From assembly GCF_026222555.1 (NCBI RefSeq), contig NZ_CP098511.1, positions 3,949,501 through 4,013,500 of the forward strand: a DNA stretch of 64,000 bases, given 5' to 3'. A model generated the notes under the pieces. The model ran no database searches and was not told where the DNA came from. It was given only the letters and a program-made list of their open reading frames with translations. A program made the position numbers and the translations under genes. Of this stretch, positions 29,242 to 38,077 are shown piece after piece; within the stretch, counting starts at the first letter, position 1; each line of letters starts with the position of its first letter. This DNA comes from Aquimarina sp. ERC-38. Lineage in GTDB: Bacteria > Bacteroidota > Bacteroidia > Flavobacteriales > Flavobacteriaceae.

Positions 29242-29958
29242 CTAACCGTCCATTAAAAACTCCTTTAAAACTTCTTCTCCACCCCAATCACCTTCGAATT
29301 TATATAGTTGAAAACGAGAAAACAACTCTTCTTTATACCATTGTTGCTGATGTGTCATTTTGATGGCATCCCGGTGGTTTTTATGGCGATAAGCAAATTG
29401 TTTTAGTGCTTCTTCATTTTTCCAAATACTAAAAGTCGCCATCTGTGTAAAAGGTACTTCCCCTACTCCTTTAGTGAAAAGTAAATCCGGGTTATTTTCC
29501 AGATAAGATTGGGAGGTAGGTACGTATTTCCAGAAAGAACGAAGTTTTTTTATTTTAATAGTTGCCCGGGTTATTACCGCAATAGGTAAGGTTTTCTCCG
29601 GTATATCCATATTTTCCTTGAAAGGTTGTTGCCCGTCCCATTCTCCCTTTGCTTTTATGTTTTTTAGGTACAAAGTCCAAATATGGTCAGCATGGGAGCG
29701 GTACCTATGCATAGCTTTTGAATTTAAAAAAAAATCAGTTGCTTTTGCTTCGTTTTCCCATACTTGCAATAAACCATAAACTTCCCAATCCGGTAACGGG
29801 TTAAAACCTTGTTTACCACTTCCTAATAACTTATAAAACTCCTGCCCCGAACTATTTTTAAGGTGGGTGTGCATAAACTGCATCATCATAAAAGCCCAAC
29901 TTTTGCCAAGGAAACTTTTATATCGAAAAAAAGTTAATGTGGTGACTTGCGAACTCAT
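29242..29958 (-). CDS. crtA: Spheroidene monooxygenase-like carotenoid ketolase
   Basis: A 238-residue protein like CrtA, which adds keto groups to carotenoids. Family marks are TTLTFFRYKS near the start, FMMMQFMHTHL, FKLLGSGKQGFNPLPDW-like segment (FYKLLGSGKQGFNPLPDW) and FTKGVGEVPFTQMATFSIW. The start is the ATG at 29956-29958, which shares one base with the stop of the TlpA-like gene upstream (TGATG), so the two are translationally coupled. It is convergent to crtZ, with the IS256 insertion only 7 bp beyond its stop. In a zeaxanthin producer it could make 2-keto or 4-keto derivatives; this is inference. Confidence 0.82.
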   Translation of the reverse strand: MSSQVTTLTFFRYKSFLGKSWAFMMMQFMHTHLKNSSGQEFYKLLGSGKQGFNPLPDWEVYGLLQVWENEAKATDFFLNSKAMHRYRSHADHIWTLYLKNIKAKGEWDGQQPFKENMDIPEKTLPIAVITRATIKIKKLRSFWKYVPTSQSYLENNPDLLFTKGVGEVPFTQMATFSIWKNEEALKQFAYRHKNHRDAIKMTHQQQWYKEELFSRFQLYKFEGDWGGEEVLKEFLMDG

Positions 29959-30524
29959 CAGGGAGCGGCTATCAATTGATCTAGGGTTTCTTTTACCTTT
30001 GTAGTATTCCAATCTGCAGCTCCGGATTTATCCATAACAATATGCCCCTTTTTATCCAGGACATAGGTTTGTGGAATCGGGCTTTTTACAAATGGTTTTG
30101 GGTCTTCTGACCGGGATCGATATACCGGATAGGTATACCTTTTTGCATTCATAAACTTATCTACATCTTCATTAACTTCATTGGTAACAAAAAGAAAAAC
30201 TACCTTATCTTTATAAGCATCGTATAAATCCTGTAAGGATGGCATTTCTGCAATACAAGGAGGGCACCAAGTTGCCCAATAATTGACTAATACCACTTTC
30301 CCTTCAGCGTTTTGTAGATTATATGAGTCCGTATTAATTCCTTGCAATTCCCATTGATAGTCAGTTACCTTTTTTTGATCTTTCTGCTCAATGACACCTG
30401 GGCTAAAGGAAAAAATGCGAGTTATAACTATCTGCATCATTCCCCGAGTATTAGGTATTAGAAATAATAGTAGAAAAATAGCAAATAAGAGGTTTGAAAT
30501 ATTCTTTTTTTGAAAAAACTTCAC
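29958..30524 (-). CDS. Membrane-anchored TlpA-like thioredoxin
   Basis: A 188-residue thiol-disulfide protein. One N-terminal hydrophobic helix (LLFAIFLLLFLI, residues 11-22) anchors it; the thioredoxin fold outside the cytoplasm carries YWATWCPPCIAEMPSL with the redox pair C87/C90 and the cis-Pro loop KSPIPQTYVLD. Family members reduce disulfides in cytochrome c maturation or repair envelope proteins. It overlaps crtA by one base in an operon, a neighbourhood that hints at redox support for the carotenoid oxygenase, but this is only inferred from position. Confidence 0.85.
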   Translation of the reverse strand: MKFFQKKNISNLLFAIFLLLFLIPNTRGMMQIVITRIFSFSPGVIEQKDQKKVTDYQWELQGINTDSYNLQNAEGKVVLVNYWATWCPPCIAEMPSLQDLYDAYKDKVVFLFVTNEVNEDVDKFMNAKRYTYPVYRSRSEDPKPFVKSPIPQTYVLDKKGHIVMDKSGAADWNTTKVKETLDQLIAAP

Positions 30525-30553
30525 GTTATTTTATATTATTCATTAATCCTTAA

Positions 30554-31315
30554 CTAGCGTACAAATACCAGTTCGTTTTCTTTTTCGGTGTATTGTTCAC
30601 TAAAGCCGTATCCTTCATAGTTAAATCCTTTTAAATCTTCGATCGTTGTACTATTGGTATCCATAATGTACCTCAACATTAAACCTCTGGCTTTTTTAGC
30701 ATAAAAGCTGATTATCTTTAATTGATCGTTTTTCCAATCTTTAAAAACCGGTGTGATTACCGGTACTTTTAATTTTTTAGTATCTACAGCTTTAAAATAT
30801 TCATTACTTGCCAGGTTTATAAAAAGTTCGTCTTCCTTTAATTCGTTATTTAAAAAATCCGTAACCTGTGTTTTCCATACTTCATACAGGTTTTTACTTT
30901 TTTTAATTGCGAGTTTAGTTCCCATTTCCAATCGATATGGTTGTATTAAATCCAAGGGGCGCAGTATACCGTACATCCCAGATAGAATCCGTAACGAATT
31001 TTGTAGTTGATCTAGTTTTTCCGTTGGAAGCGTGTATACATCTAATCCTGTATACACATCCCCATCAAAAGTATAAACGGCAGGACGCGAATTTTTATTA
31101 GAATGTTCTTTACTAAACTCTTGAAAACGGGTATAATTTAAATCCGCTAGTTTATCACTAATATTCATCAACTCCCCTATTTTCTTTCCGGACATTTTTA
31201 CAAGTTCACGGTTAAGCTGTAAGGTAGTTTCTAGAAATTGAGGTTGAGTATTTCTATCTGTTGGGAGTTTAGCGTCTAGATTTAAGGACTTAGCGGGGGA
31301 AACTACAATTTTCAT
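30554..31315 (-). CDS. yaaA: Peroxide stress protein YaaA
   Basis: A 253-residue protein of the YaaA/UPF0246 (DUF328) family. It begins [14 protein letters not shown] and contains [34 protein letters not shown] and RLEMGTKL, all diagnostic. In E. coli the protein lowers free iron and limits DNA damage under H2O2 stress, and binds DNA in vitro. The gene is 29 bp upstream of the TlpA-like gene on the same strand, so a stress-related operon yaaA-tlpA-crtA is plausible. Confidence 0.93.
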   Translation of the reverse strand: MKIVVSPAKSLNLDAKLPTDRNTQPQFLETTLQLNRELVKMSGKKIGELMNISDKLADLNYTRFQEFSKEHSNKNSRPAVYTFDGDVYTGLDVYTLPTEKLDQLQNSLRILSGMYGILRPLDLIQPYRLEMGTKLAIKKSKNLYEVWKTQVTDFLNNELKEDELFINLASNEYFKAVDTKKLKVPVITPVFKDWKNDQLKIISFYAKKARGLMLRYIMDTNSTTIEDLKGFNYEGYGFSEQYTEKENELVFVR

Positions 31316-31426
31316 TTTAGGTTCTTTTCTTCAAAAATACAATTTTGTCCTTTGTTTTACAGTATCCGTTCCACCATAAAAGATGTTAGTCCAATCAGGT
31401 CAATTATAACAGTGTATCCTATCCGA

Positions 31427-31454
31427 ACAAAAAATCCCGCTTTGCAGCGGGATT
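31427..31454 (-). terminator. Intrinsic terminator of the cold-shock gene
   Basis: AATCCCGC (31433-31440) and GCGGGATT (31447-31454) form an 8-bp GC-rich stem with a 6-base loop; on the minus strand it is followed by a T-run (complement of 31427-31434). Confidence 0.85.
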
Positions 31455-31481
31455 GTGTACTAAAAAAATCAAAAATGTATA

Positions 31482-31673
31482 TTATAATACTCTCACGTTT
31501 ACCGCGTTCAATCCTTTTTTACCTTCTTTAAGTTCAAACTCAACTTGGTCACCTTCTCTCACCTCATCAATTAATCCTGAGATGTGTACGAAATGGTCTT
31601 TGTTAGAGCCTTCTTCTGTGATGAATCCAAATCCTTTGGAGTCATTAAAAAATTTTACTGTTCCTGTATTCAT
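31482..31673 (-). CDS. Cold-shock domain protein (CspA family)
   Basis: A 63-residue single-stranded RNA/DNA-binding OB-fold protein. RNP1 reads KGFGFIT and RNP2 HFVHIS, preceded by GTVKFFNDS. It acts as an RNA chaperone. The gene is monocistronic: a strong terminator follows 28 bp after the stop, and a 250-bp upstream region to rluD offers room for a long leader, usual for csp genes; TATCTTCG on the minus strand near 31692-31699 may be its -7 box. Confidence 0.95.
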   Translation of the reverse strand: MNTGTVKFFNDSKGFGFITEEGSNKDHFVHISGLIDEVREGDQVEFELKEGKKGLNAVNVRVL

Positions 31674-31921
31674 TATATTTAATTAAAGTGCGAAGATAGG
31701 ATTATTTAAATGGCTATTTCCACGTTTTTAAAAATATTACCATTTTTTTTTACTTTTAACCTAGGTTTAACTATTTATAAATGTTCTATTTACAATTTTA
31801 GATGCTTTATTGCTACTTACATTACAATCAGGTGGTATGTTTAGGAATAAAATATAAAATTAACAATGGAAAAGTATAAAAATGGAGTTTTAGCTACATA
31901 TTTTTCGGAGAATTATTAATA

Positions 31922-32962
31922 TTATATGGCAGATTGGTGTACTGTATAATTTCTCCATTTATCAATACATTCTTGCAAATCTTGAGGTATTTCAGTTTCA
32001 AAATACATTTCTTTACCGGTTACCGGATGAATAAAGCCCAGGGTTTGTGCGTGTAGTGCCTGACGGGGTAAAATCTTAAAACAATTTTCAACAAACTGTC
32101 GGTACTTGGTAAAAGTGGTTCCTTTTAAGATTTTGTCACCGCCATAACGTTCATCGTTAAACAAGGTATGACCGATATGTTTCATATGTACCCGTATTTG
32201 ATGCGTACGGCCGGTTTCAAGACGACAGGAAACTAAGGTCACGTACCCTAAGCGTTCTAAAACTTTAAAGTGGGTAATGGCCGGTTTGCCCTTATCGGCT
32301 TCTTCGCCTTCAAAAACCGTATTTTGCAACCGATTTTTAGGATGTCGTCCGATATTGCCTTCAATAGTACCTTCATCTTCTGTGATATGACCCCAAACTA
32401 AAGCCACGTATTCTCGCTTTGAGGTTTTATCAAAAAACTGCTTGGCTAGATGTGTCATTGCTTCTTCGGTTTTTGCAATAACCAGAAGTCCGCTGGTATC
32501 TTTATCGATCCGGTGTACTAATCCAGGACGATCACTACTATTATTAGGTAAGTTTTTAAAATGATAGATCAATGCGTTAATCAGCGTACCGGAATAATTA
32601 CCATGACCCGGATGTACCACCATTCCTGGGGGTTTGTTTAAAACTAGTAAGGTGTCATCTTCATAAACAATGTCTAGTGGAATATCTTCAGGCGTTAACA
32701 AATTTTCATAAGGCGGATGTGAAAACAATACGCGAACAACGTCATTTGGTTTTACTTTATGGTTAGATTTTACCGGGATATCATTTACATATACGCTCCC
32801 TTCTTTTGCCGCCTGCTGAATTTTGTTACGGGTAGCATTTTCTACAAAATTCATCAGAAATTTATCTACCCGTAAAGGTTCTTGTCCTGCTCCTGCTACA
32901 AACCGATGGTGTTCGTATAATTCTTCTTCTTCCGGACCTTCTTCCTTACCTACGGTTGACAT
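31922..32962 (-). CDS. rluD: RluD-type 23S rRNA pseudouridine synthase
   Basis: A 346-residue RluA-family enzyme. An S4 RNA-binding domain (residues 30-80: RVDKFLMNFVENATRNKIQ) precedes the catalytic domain with HRIDKDTSGLLVIAKT, in which Asp153 is the nucleophile, and TGRTHQIRVHMKHIGH. It probably converts uridines in 23S helix 69. It follows the PASTA protein gene by 22 bp in the same operon; this PASTA-rluD arrangement, divergent from ddl, recurs in flavobacteria. Confidence 0.93.
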   Translation of the reverse strand: MSTVGKEEGPEEEELYEHHRFVAGAGQEPLRVDKFLMNFVENATRNKIQQAAKEGSVYVNDIPVKSNHKVKPNDVVRVLFSHPPYENLLTPEDIPLDIVYEDDTLLVLNKPPGMVVHPGHGNYSGTLINALIYHFKNLPNNSSDRPGLVHRIDKDTSGLLVIAKTEEAMTHLAKQFFDKTSKREYVALVWGHITEDEGTIEGNIGRHPKNRLQNTVFEGEEADKGKPAITHFKVLERLGYVTLVSCRLETGRTHQIRVHMKHIGHTLFNDERYGGDKILKGTTFTKYRQFVENCFKILPRQALHAQTLGFIHPVTGKEMYFETEIPQDLQECIDKWRNYTVHQSAI

Positions 32963-32984
32963 ATGTTTATAACAGTATTTTAAA

Positions 32985-33575
32985 TTAATTACTATCCCCG
33001 GAAAGGTTTAAGGACTTCCCGCTCTGATCTCCAACTACCAGGTCTATGGTGGCGGTTTTCATTAATTTATCCCCGGGTTTTATTTTTTTTCCTTTATACC
33101 TTAATTCTAAAACCTGATCGGACATATGCGGTTGATAAGTAATTTTTCCGATTTTAAAGCCTAGTGCAATTAACTTAGGTTCTACCTGTCTTCGGGTTTG
33201 CTGAGTTACAGAAGGAACTTCAATTTTACGATATCCGGAAGGGTTTAAGGTTACGTATATTTTTCGGTTTTCCTTAACCGTATTACCCGGAGGTGGGTTC
33301 TGGTCAATTACGGAATACTTCGGATAGTCAGGGTTATAATTAGTAGAGTCCTGTACTTCATACCGAAGGTTTTTTGCTGTCAATACTTCTTCTACTTCAT
33401 CTAAAGTTCTTTTACTTAAGCTAGGCACCACGATTTGTTGGTTATGATTGGTAGAACTTTCCAACCATTCTAACGCAACAAAACAAATAATGACAAAGAG
33501 GGCAACAGCAATGATAAGCTGAATTAAGAAGGTTTTGCTCTTTAAAAATTGAAACAGATTTTTCAGAAATTTCAT
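32985..33575 (-). CDS. Membrane-anchored PASTA-domain protein
   Basis: A 196-residue protein with one N-terminal membrane helix (FLIQLIIAVALFVIICFVAL) and three PASTA repeats: VVPSLSKRTLDEVEEVL, VPSVTQQTRRQVEPKLI and a shorter C-terminal part ending VGDQSGKS. PASTA modules bind peptidoglycan fragments or beta-lactams in Ser/Thr kinases; here no kinase domain is attached. It lies divergent from ddl with 96 bp between, and upstream of rluD, suggesting a cell-wall role. Confidence 0.9.
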   Translation of the reverse strand: MKFLKNLFQFLKSKTFLIQLIIAVALFVIICFVALEWLESSTNHNQQIVVPSLSKRTLDEVEEVLTAKNLRYEVQDSTNYNPDYPKYSVIDQNPPPGNTVKENRKIYVTLNPSGYRKIEVPSVTQQTRRQVEPKLIALGFKIGKITYQPHMSDQVLELRYKGKKIKPGDKLMKTATIDLVVGDQSGKSLNLSGDSN

Positions 33576-33671
33576 ATAGCAGTCATGCTTTGGGCAAATA
33601 TATAAATAACGACTTGTTTTTATCTTTTGTTATAAGATAAATGATATTTTTGTTTTGAAAGTAGTAAACCT

Positions 33672-34643
33672 ATGAAAAAAAATATTGCCATATTAATGGG
33701 TGGTTATTCCAGCGAAAAAGATATTTCAATTAATAGTGGCAATGTCGTATTTCAACATACGGATACTGAAAAATACAATCCTTATAAAATTATCATTACC
33801 CGGGAATCCTGGTATCATTTGGATGAAAAAGGAGGAATACATCATGTTGATAAAAATGATTTCTCCATTACCATTGCTCAAAAAAAAATAAATTTTGATG
33901 CAGCTTTTAATATTGTCCATGGTTCTCCCGGTGAAGATGGACTTCTACAAGCTTATTTTGAATTATTAGGTATTCCCCAAACCGCTTGTGACTTTTACCA
34001 GGCTGCCCTTACGTTTAATAAAAGGGATTGCATTCGTATTTTAAAACCCTACGGGGTGCCTTGTGCTACCAATTACTTTTTAAATAAAGGTGATCGAATT
34101 GATGTAGATGAGATTGTAGCACGTGTTGGCCTACCTTGTTTTGTCAAAGCTAATAAAGCGGGAAGTAGTTACGGAGTTTCTAAAGTAAAAAGTAAAGCCG
34201 AAATAGTTCCGGCAATTGATACTGCCTACAAGGAAGATAACGAAATTATTATCGAATCCTTTTTGGACGGAACCGAAGTATCCGTTGGGGTGATTACGTA
34301 TCAGGGGAAGCCTACGGTATTACCGATTACCGAAATTGTTTCGGAAAATGAATTTTTTGATTATGAAGCTAAATACGAAGGGAAATCAGAAGAAATTACT
34401 CCGGCGCGTTTGACTAAAGAACAGGAAAACCAGGTACGTGAATTAGCTTTATCTATTTATCAGATTTTAAAGATGAAAGGTTTTTCCCGAAGTGAATTTA
34501 TTTTTCATAAGGGTAAACCGCATTTTGTGGAGATGAATACGAATCCCGGTTTTAGCGAAGCCAGTATTTTACCACAACAAGCCTTAGCCGCTGGGATCTC
34601 TTTAAAAGAATTAGTTACTAATACGATTGAAGAGTGTTTGTAG
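33672..34643 (+). CDS. ddl: D-alanine--D-alanine ligase
   Basis: ATP-grasp ligase of 323 residues making the D-Ala-D-Ala end of the peptidoglycan precursor. It starts KNIAILMGGYSSEKDIS and has HGSPGEDGLLQAYFELLGIPQT, the lid FVKANKAGSSYGVSKVK and the Mg-binding end FVEMNTNPGFSEASILP. A -7-like box TATTTTTG stands at 33645-33652. Divergent from the PASTA-rluD operon. The gene ends directly before an octamer tandem repeat. Confidence 0.95.
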   Translation: MKKNIAILMGGYSSEKDISINSGNVVFQHTDTEKYNPYKIIITRESWYHLDEKGGIHHVDKNDFSITIAQKKINFDAAFNIVHGSPGEDGLLQAYFELLGIPQTACDFYQAALTFNKRDCIRILKPYGVPCATNYFLNKGDRIDVDEIVARVGLPCFVKANKAGSSYGVSKVKSKAEIVPAIDTAYKEDNEIIIESFLDGTEVSVGVITYQGKPTVLPITEIVSENEFFDYEAKYEGKSEEITPARLTKEQENQVRELALSIYQILKMKGFSRSEFIFHKGKPHFVEMNTNPGFSEASILPQQALAAGISLKELVTNTIEECL

Positions 34644-34645
34644 GA

Positions 34646-34717
34646 GTTATTGGGTTATTGGGTTATTGGGTTATTAAGTTATTGAATTACTGAGTTATTT
34701 AGTTATTGGGTTATTAA
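34646..34717. repeat. Nine tandem copies of an 8-bp unit (GTTATTGG-type)
   Basis: Starting two bases after the ddl stop, nine contiguous octamers follow: the first three are GTTATTGG, then GTTATTAA, GTTATTGA, ATTACTGA, GTTATTTA, GTTATTGG and GTTATTAA. A T-run follows. The array ends 18 bp before the LysE-type gene start, so it lies in that gene's promoter/leader region. It may vary in copy number by slippage. Confidence 0.9.
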
Positions 34718-34735
34718 GTTTTTTTAAATTTTATC

Positions 34736-35368
34736 ATGTTTGGAATTGTAAATTTTGAAGCGTTTTTATTAGCAGGTCTTATTTTAAATATAACGCCTGG
34801 AGCAGACACCATGTATATCTTGGGCAGAAGTATCTCTCAAGGCAAAAAAGCCGGAATTCTATCGGCTTTAGGAATATCTACCGGGGCAATTTTCCATGTC
34901 ATTTTTGCAACTTTAGGTTTATCCGTAATTCTGGCTAAATCAGCTCTTGCTTTTGAACTGGTCAAATATGTGGGTGCTGTATACCTTGTGTTTTTAGGAT
35001 TGAAAATGATTTTAAAAAAATCAGAAGGTGCCTTTGAAATTGATAAATTAAGTACCACTACGAATTACAGAAAGATCTATCTTTCCGGTGTGCTAACCAA
35101 TCTTCTTAATCCTAAAGTGGCTTTATTTTTCCTAGCCTTTCTACCACAGTTTATAGATCCGAGCTATTCGCAAAATTCATTATCATTTCTAATTTTAGGC
35201 ATTACTTTTCTGATTACCGGAACCCTTTGGTGCCTACTACTTGCTATATTTTCTTCAAAATTATCCGGTCAAATTCGGAAAAATTATAAGATCAAAAAAT
35301 GGCTGGACAAAATTACCGGAGGTATCTTTATTTTACTAGGAATCAAACTTGCTTTGTTTAAAAGATAA
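34736..35368 (+). CDS. LysE/RhtB-family amino acid exporter
   Basis: A 210-residue inner membrane exporter with about six hydrophobic segments. The family signature stands near the N-terminus: NITPGADTMYILGRSISQGKKAG, and the second half has LLNPKVALFFLAFLPQF. Members export amino acids or homoserine lactones; the substrate here is open. The gene begins directly after the octamer repeat array and stands alone. Confidence 0.9.
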   Translation: MFGIVNFEAFLLAGLILNITPGADTMYILGRSISQGKKAGILSALGISTGAIFHVIFATLGLSVILAKSALAFELVKYVGAVYLVFLGLKMILKKSEGAFEIDKLSTTTNYRKIYLSGVLTNLLNPKVALFFLAFLPQFIDPSYSQNSLSFLILGITFLITGTLWCLLLAIFSSKLSGQIRKNYKIKKWLDKITGGIFILLGIKLALFKR

Positions 35369-35451
35369 AGGTTATATAAATGATATTTGTATGCCTTATT
35401 AAAATAATATGCTTATGCTTTTAAAGCTATTATACGATCCGGAAAACTATA

Positions 35452-35482
35452 CTTGCCGACCCGTATAAAATTCATACATTTG
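35452..35482 (+). promoter_or_regulatory. Bacteroidota-type promoter of coaD
   Basis: CTTG (35452-35455), 19 bp, TACATTTG (35475-35482). The -7 box is perfect and the -33 box has one mismatch. Transcription would start near 35489, so the coaD start must be the ATG at 35503, not the TTG at 35485. Confidence 0.7.
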
Positions 35483-35502
35483 ATTTGCAAGACATTTACA
35501 TT

Positions 35503-35961
35503 ATGAGAAGAGCGGTATTTCCCGGGTCTTTTGATCCGATTACTTTAGGACATTATGATATTATAGAACGGGGACTTACGCTTTTTGACGAAATAATTCT
35601 GGCAATCGGGGTGAATGCTGAAAAGAAATATATGTTTTCTTTAGAAGATCGAACCCAGTTTATTAAAAATGCCTTTGTCAACGAACCGAAAATTAAAGTA
35701 ATGACCTACAAAGGCTTAACCGTTGATTTTTGTAAACAACAAAACGCACATTTTATTCTACGGGGACTTCGGAACCCAGCTGACTTTGAGTTTGAAAAGG
35801 CGATTGCACATACCAACCGTAAACTTTCTGAAATTGAAACTGTTTTTTTGCTAACTTCCTCCGGAAAAAGTTTTATTTCTTCTTCTATTGTAAGGGATGT
35901 TATCCGAAATAAAGGAGATTTTTCAGGATTGGTCCCGGAAACGGTAATGGTAAAAAGGTAG
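35503..35961 (+). CDS. coaD: Phosphopantetheine adenylyltransferase
   Basis: Penultimate step of coenzyme A synthesis: ATP plus 4'-phosphopantetheine gives dephospho-CoA. The start ATG gives MRRAVFPGSFDPITLGHYDI with the TxGH nucleotide-transfer motif; LRGLRNPADFEFEKAIAHTN and the end SSSIVRDVIRNKGDFSGLVP are diagnostic. 152 residues, the usual family length. Promoter position supports this start over an upstream TTG. Monocistronic. Confidence 0.95.
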   Translation: MRRAVFPGSFDPITLGHYDIIERGLTLFDEIILAIGVNAEKKYMFSLEDRTQFIKNAFVNEPKIKVMTYKGLTVDFCKQQNAHFILRGLRNPADFEFEKAIAHTNRKLSEIETVFLLTSSGKSFISSSIVRDVIRNKGDFSGLVPETVMVKR

Positions 35962-36210
35962 CATTTATTAAAAAAAGCAAAGGTTATTTCTGAGGTAGAA
36001 TAACAGGTGAAAGGAAATACAAGGTAGTACTAGCAACTATGAGGAATGCTAAACTTTAAATTCTTAGTTCCCTTTACTTCCCTTTTTAAAGGAAGGCTTG
36101 TTTAGTCAACTTGGAGTAAACATCCCATCTCCAATCCCCCATTCAAAGGGAGGGAGCAAATTTTAAGTGTACATATTCACTAACAAATAGCACTTATTAA
36201 TAGGTTTGTT

Positions 36211-37809
36211 TTATTTTAAAACTTCAGCCATTACATGGTAACGGGGATCATCTACATCATGTTGTATTACGCTTTCTAACCGGGGGGAGGCTTTGATCAT
36301 AAGTTCCTGACATTCTTCACTTAAATGTTTTACCCGAACTTTTTTACCAGCTTCTTCATACTTACCTACCAGATTAAAAATAGCTTCTAAAGCGGAGTGA
36401 TCACTAACCCTGGATTCCATAAAATCTATTTCTACGTTTTCCGGATCATTCACGACATCAAACTTACTGTTAAAAGCCTGGATACTACCGAAAAAAAGCG
36501 GACCCCAAATTTCGTATACTTTAGTTCCGTTATCTTTTACATGTTTTCGGGCTCGTATTCGTTTTGCATTTTCCCAGGAGAAAGCAAGGGCAGACATAAT
36601 AACCCCGGCAATTACCGCAACTGCCAGGTCAAAAAATACGGTAAGTAGGGATACGGATATGAGTACGATGGCATCAGTAAGTGGAATTTTATTTAAAATC
36701 CTAAAACTAGACCAGGCAAAGGTACCAATGACTACCATAAACATCACCCCAACTAAGGCGGCAATAGGTACCTGTTCAATTAACCCGGAGGCAAACAGTA
36801 TAAACATCAGCAAGGTCACCGCAGCTACAATCCCGGATAATCGAGTACGACCACCACTTTTAATATTAATTATGGATTGTCCGATCATCGCACAACCACC
36901 CATACCTCCAAAAAGTCCGGTAATAATATTAGCTCCACCCTGCGCCAGGCATTCCCGGTTCGAATTTCCACGGGTTTCTGTTAGTTCATCTATTAAATTT
37001 AAAGTCATTAAGGATTCTATCAGTCCGATGGCAGCTAAAATAATTGCGTATGGTCCAATAAATCGTAAGGTTTCCCAGGTGAAAGGAATTTTATCAAAAA
37101 TGGCAGTTTGAAATTTGGGAAGTCCGCCTTTTAAACCTTCTCCCCCTCCGTCTTTAATAAAACTTCCTACAGTAGCAACATCCAGGTTGGCTAAAATAAC
37201 TATAGAAGAAACGACAAGAATAGCAATAAGGGCTTCGGGTAATTTTGCGGTAGCTTTTAATTTAGGTAATCCCCACATGATTAACATGGTTAAGCCCACT
37301 AAACCAATCATTAAAAATAAGTCAGCACCTTGCATAAATTCTTTAGTGCCATTTTTAAATTCTTTAAACATCCCTAATTGTGAAAGGAAGATCACAATAG
37401 CCAATCCGTTGACAAAGCCCATCATTACCGGATGTGGTATCAAACGTACAAATTTACCTAGCTTAAAAACTCCGGCCAACATTTGAATTCCTCCCATTAA
37501 AATGACCGTTGCAAATAGGTAGTATAAACCCAGTTGTTCACCGGGAGCACCCAAAGCATTACCTTCAGCTACCAGAGATACCATAACAACCGCTAAAGCC
37601 CCGGTAGCTCCGGAGATCATTCCCGGTCTACCGCCAAAGATAGAGGTAATTAAACCGATCATAAACGCGGCGTATAGACCTACCAGGGGATCTACTCCTG
37701 CTACAAAAGCAAAAGCAACGGCTTCGGGCACCAAAGCCAAAGCTACCGTTAAGCCGGATAAGATATCATTTTTTGCATTAGCCACTCGTTTGCGTACAAA
37801 CTCTGTCAT
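36211..37809 (-). CDS. SulP-family anion transporter with STAS domain
   Basis: A 532-residue inner membrane protein with about 11-12 hydrophobic segments (GLTVALALVPEAVAFAFVAG near the start, GGMGGCAMIGQSIINIKSGG in the middle, where the SLC26/SulP substrate site lies) and a C-terminal STAS domain (VYEIWGPLFFGSIQAFNSKF, VEIDFMESRVSDHSALEAI). Family members carry sulfate, bicarbonate or dicarboxylates. The ATG at 37807-37809 (MTEFVRKRVANAK) is chosen; a TTG seven codons earlier overlaps the -7-like box TATTTTTG (minus strand, 37828-37835), so it would be at the transcription start itself. Convergent with coaD across 250 bp holding GGGAAG/CTTCCC-rich repeats. Confidence 0.92.
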   Translation of the reverse strand: MTEFVRKRVANAKNDILSGLTVALALVPEAVAFAFVAGVDPLVGLYAAFMIGLITSIFGGRPGMISGATGALAVVMVSLVAEGNALGAPGEQLGLYYLFATVILMGGIQMLAGVFKLGKFVRLIPHPVMMGFVNGLAIVIFLSQLGMFKEFKNGTKEFMQGADLFLMIGLVGLTMLIMWGLPKLKATAKLPEALIAILVVSSIVILANLDVATVGSFIKDGGGEGLKGGLPKFQTAIFDKIPFTWETLRFIGPYAIILAAIGLIESLMTLNLIDELTETRGNSNRECLAQGGANIITGLFGGMGGCAMIGQSIINIKSGGRTRLSGIVAAVTLLMFILFASGLIEQVPIAALVGVMFMVVIGTFAWSSFRILNKIPLTDAIVLISVSLLTVFFDLAVAVIAGVIMSALAFSWENAKRIRARKHVKDNGTKVYEIWGPLFFGSIQAFNSKFDVVNDPENVEIDFMESRVSDHSALEAIFNLVGKYEEAGKKVRVKHLSEECQELMIKASPRLESVIQHDVDDPRYHVMAEVLK

Positions 37810-38077
37810 TTTTTTAAATTTAAGCTGCAAAAATACGCTTATTTATGAGAGTGTGTTGTTTGAGGCGGTGAATTAATGGTTTCACTGGCAAGGTTAGGGA
37901 ATAAATTAGTTAAGAAGTCTAATTTTCAGTTTTTGTCACATTGATTTGTAATTATTAAGGGAATTTTACTAGTTATCAACTTTAGTTTAGAAGCTATTTT
38001 ATGACATAAGTGAAATGATATACGAATAACGTAGAAAACTTCTTCCTGTAAGAAGCCGATTATTTAGACTTTATTAT

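Noticed and set aside
34646..34717. CRISPR array
   Set aside because: Units are 8 bp, contiguous and without spacers; no cas gene is in the window.
36659..37486. Long plus-strand open frames opposite the SulP gene
   Set aside because: They are antisense shadows of a well-conserved transporter; composition is unlike real proteins.
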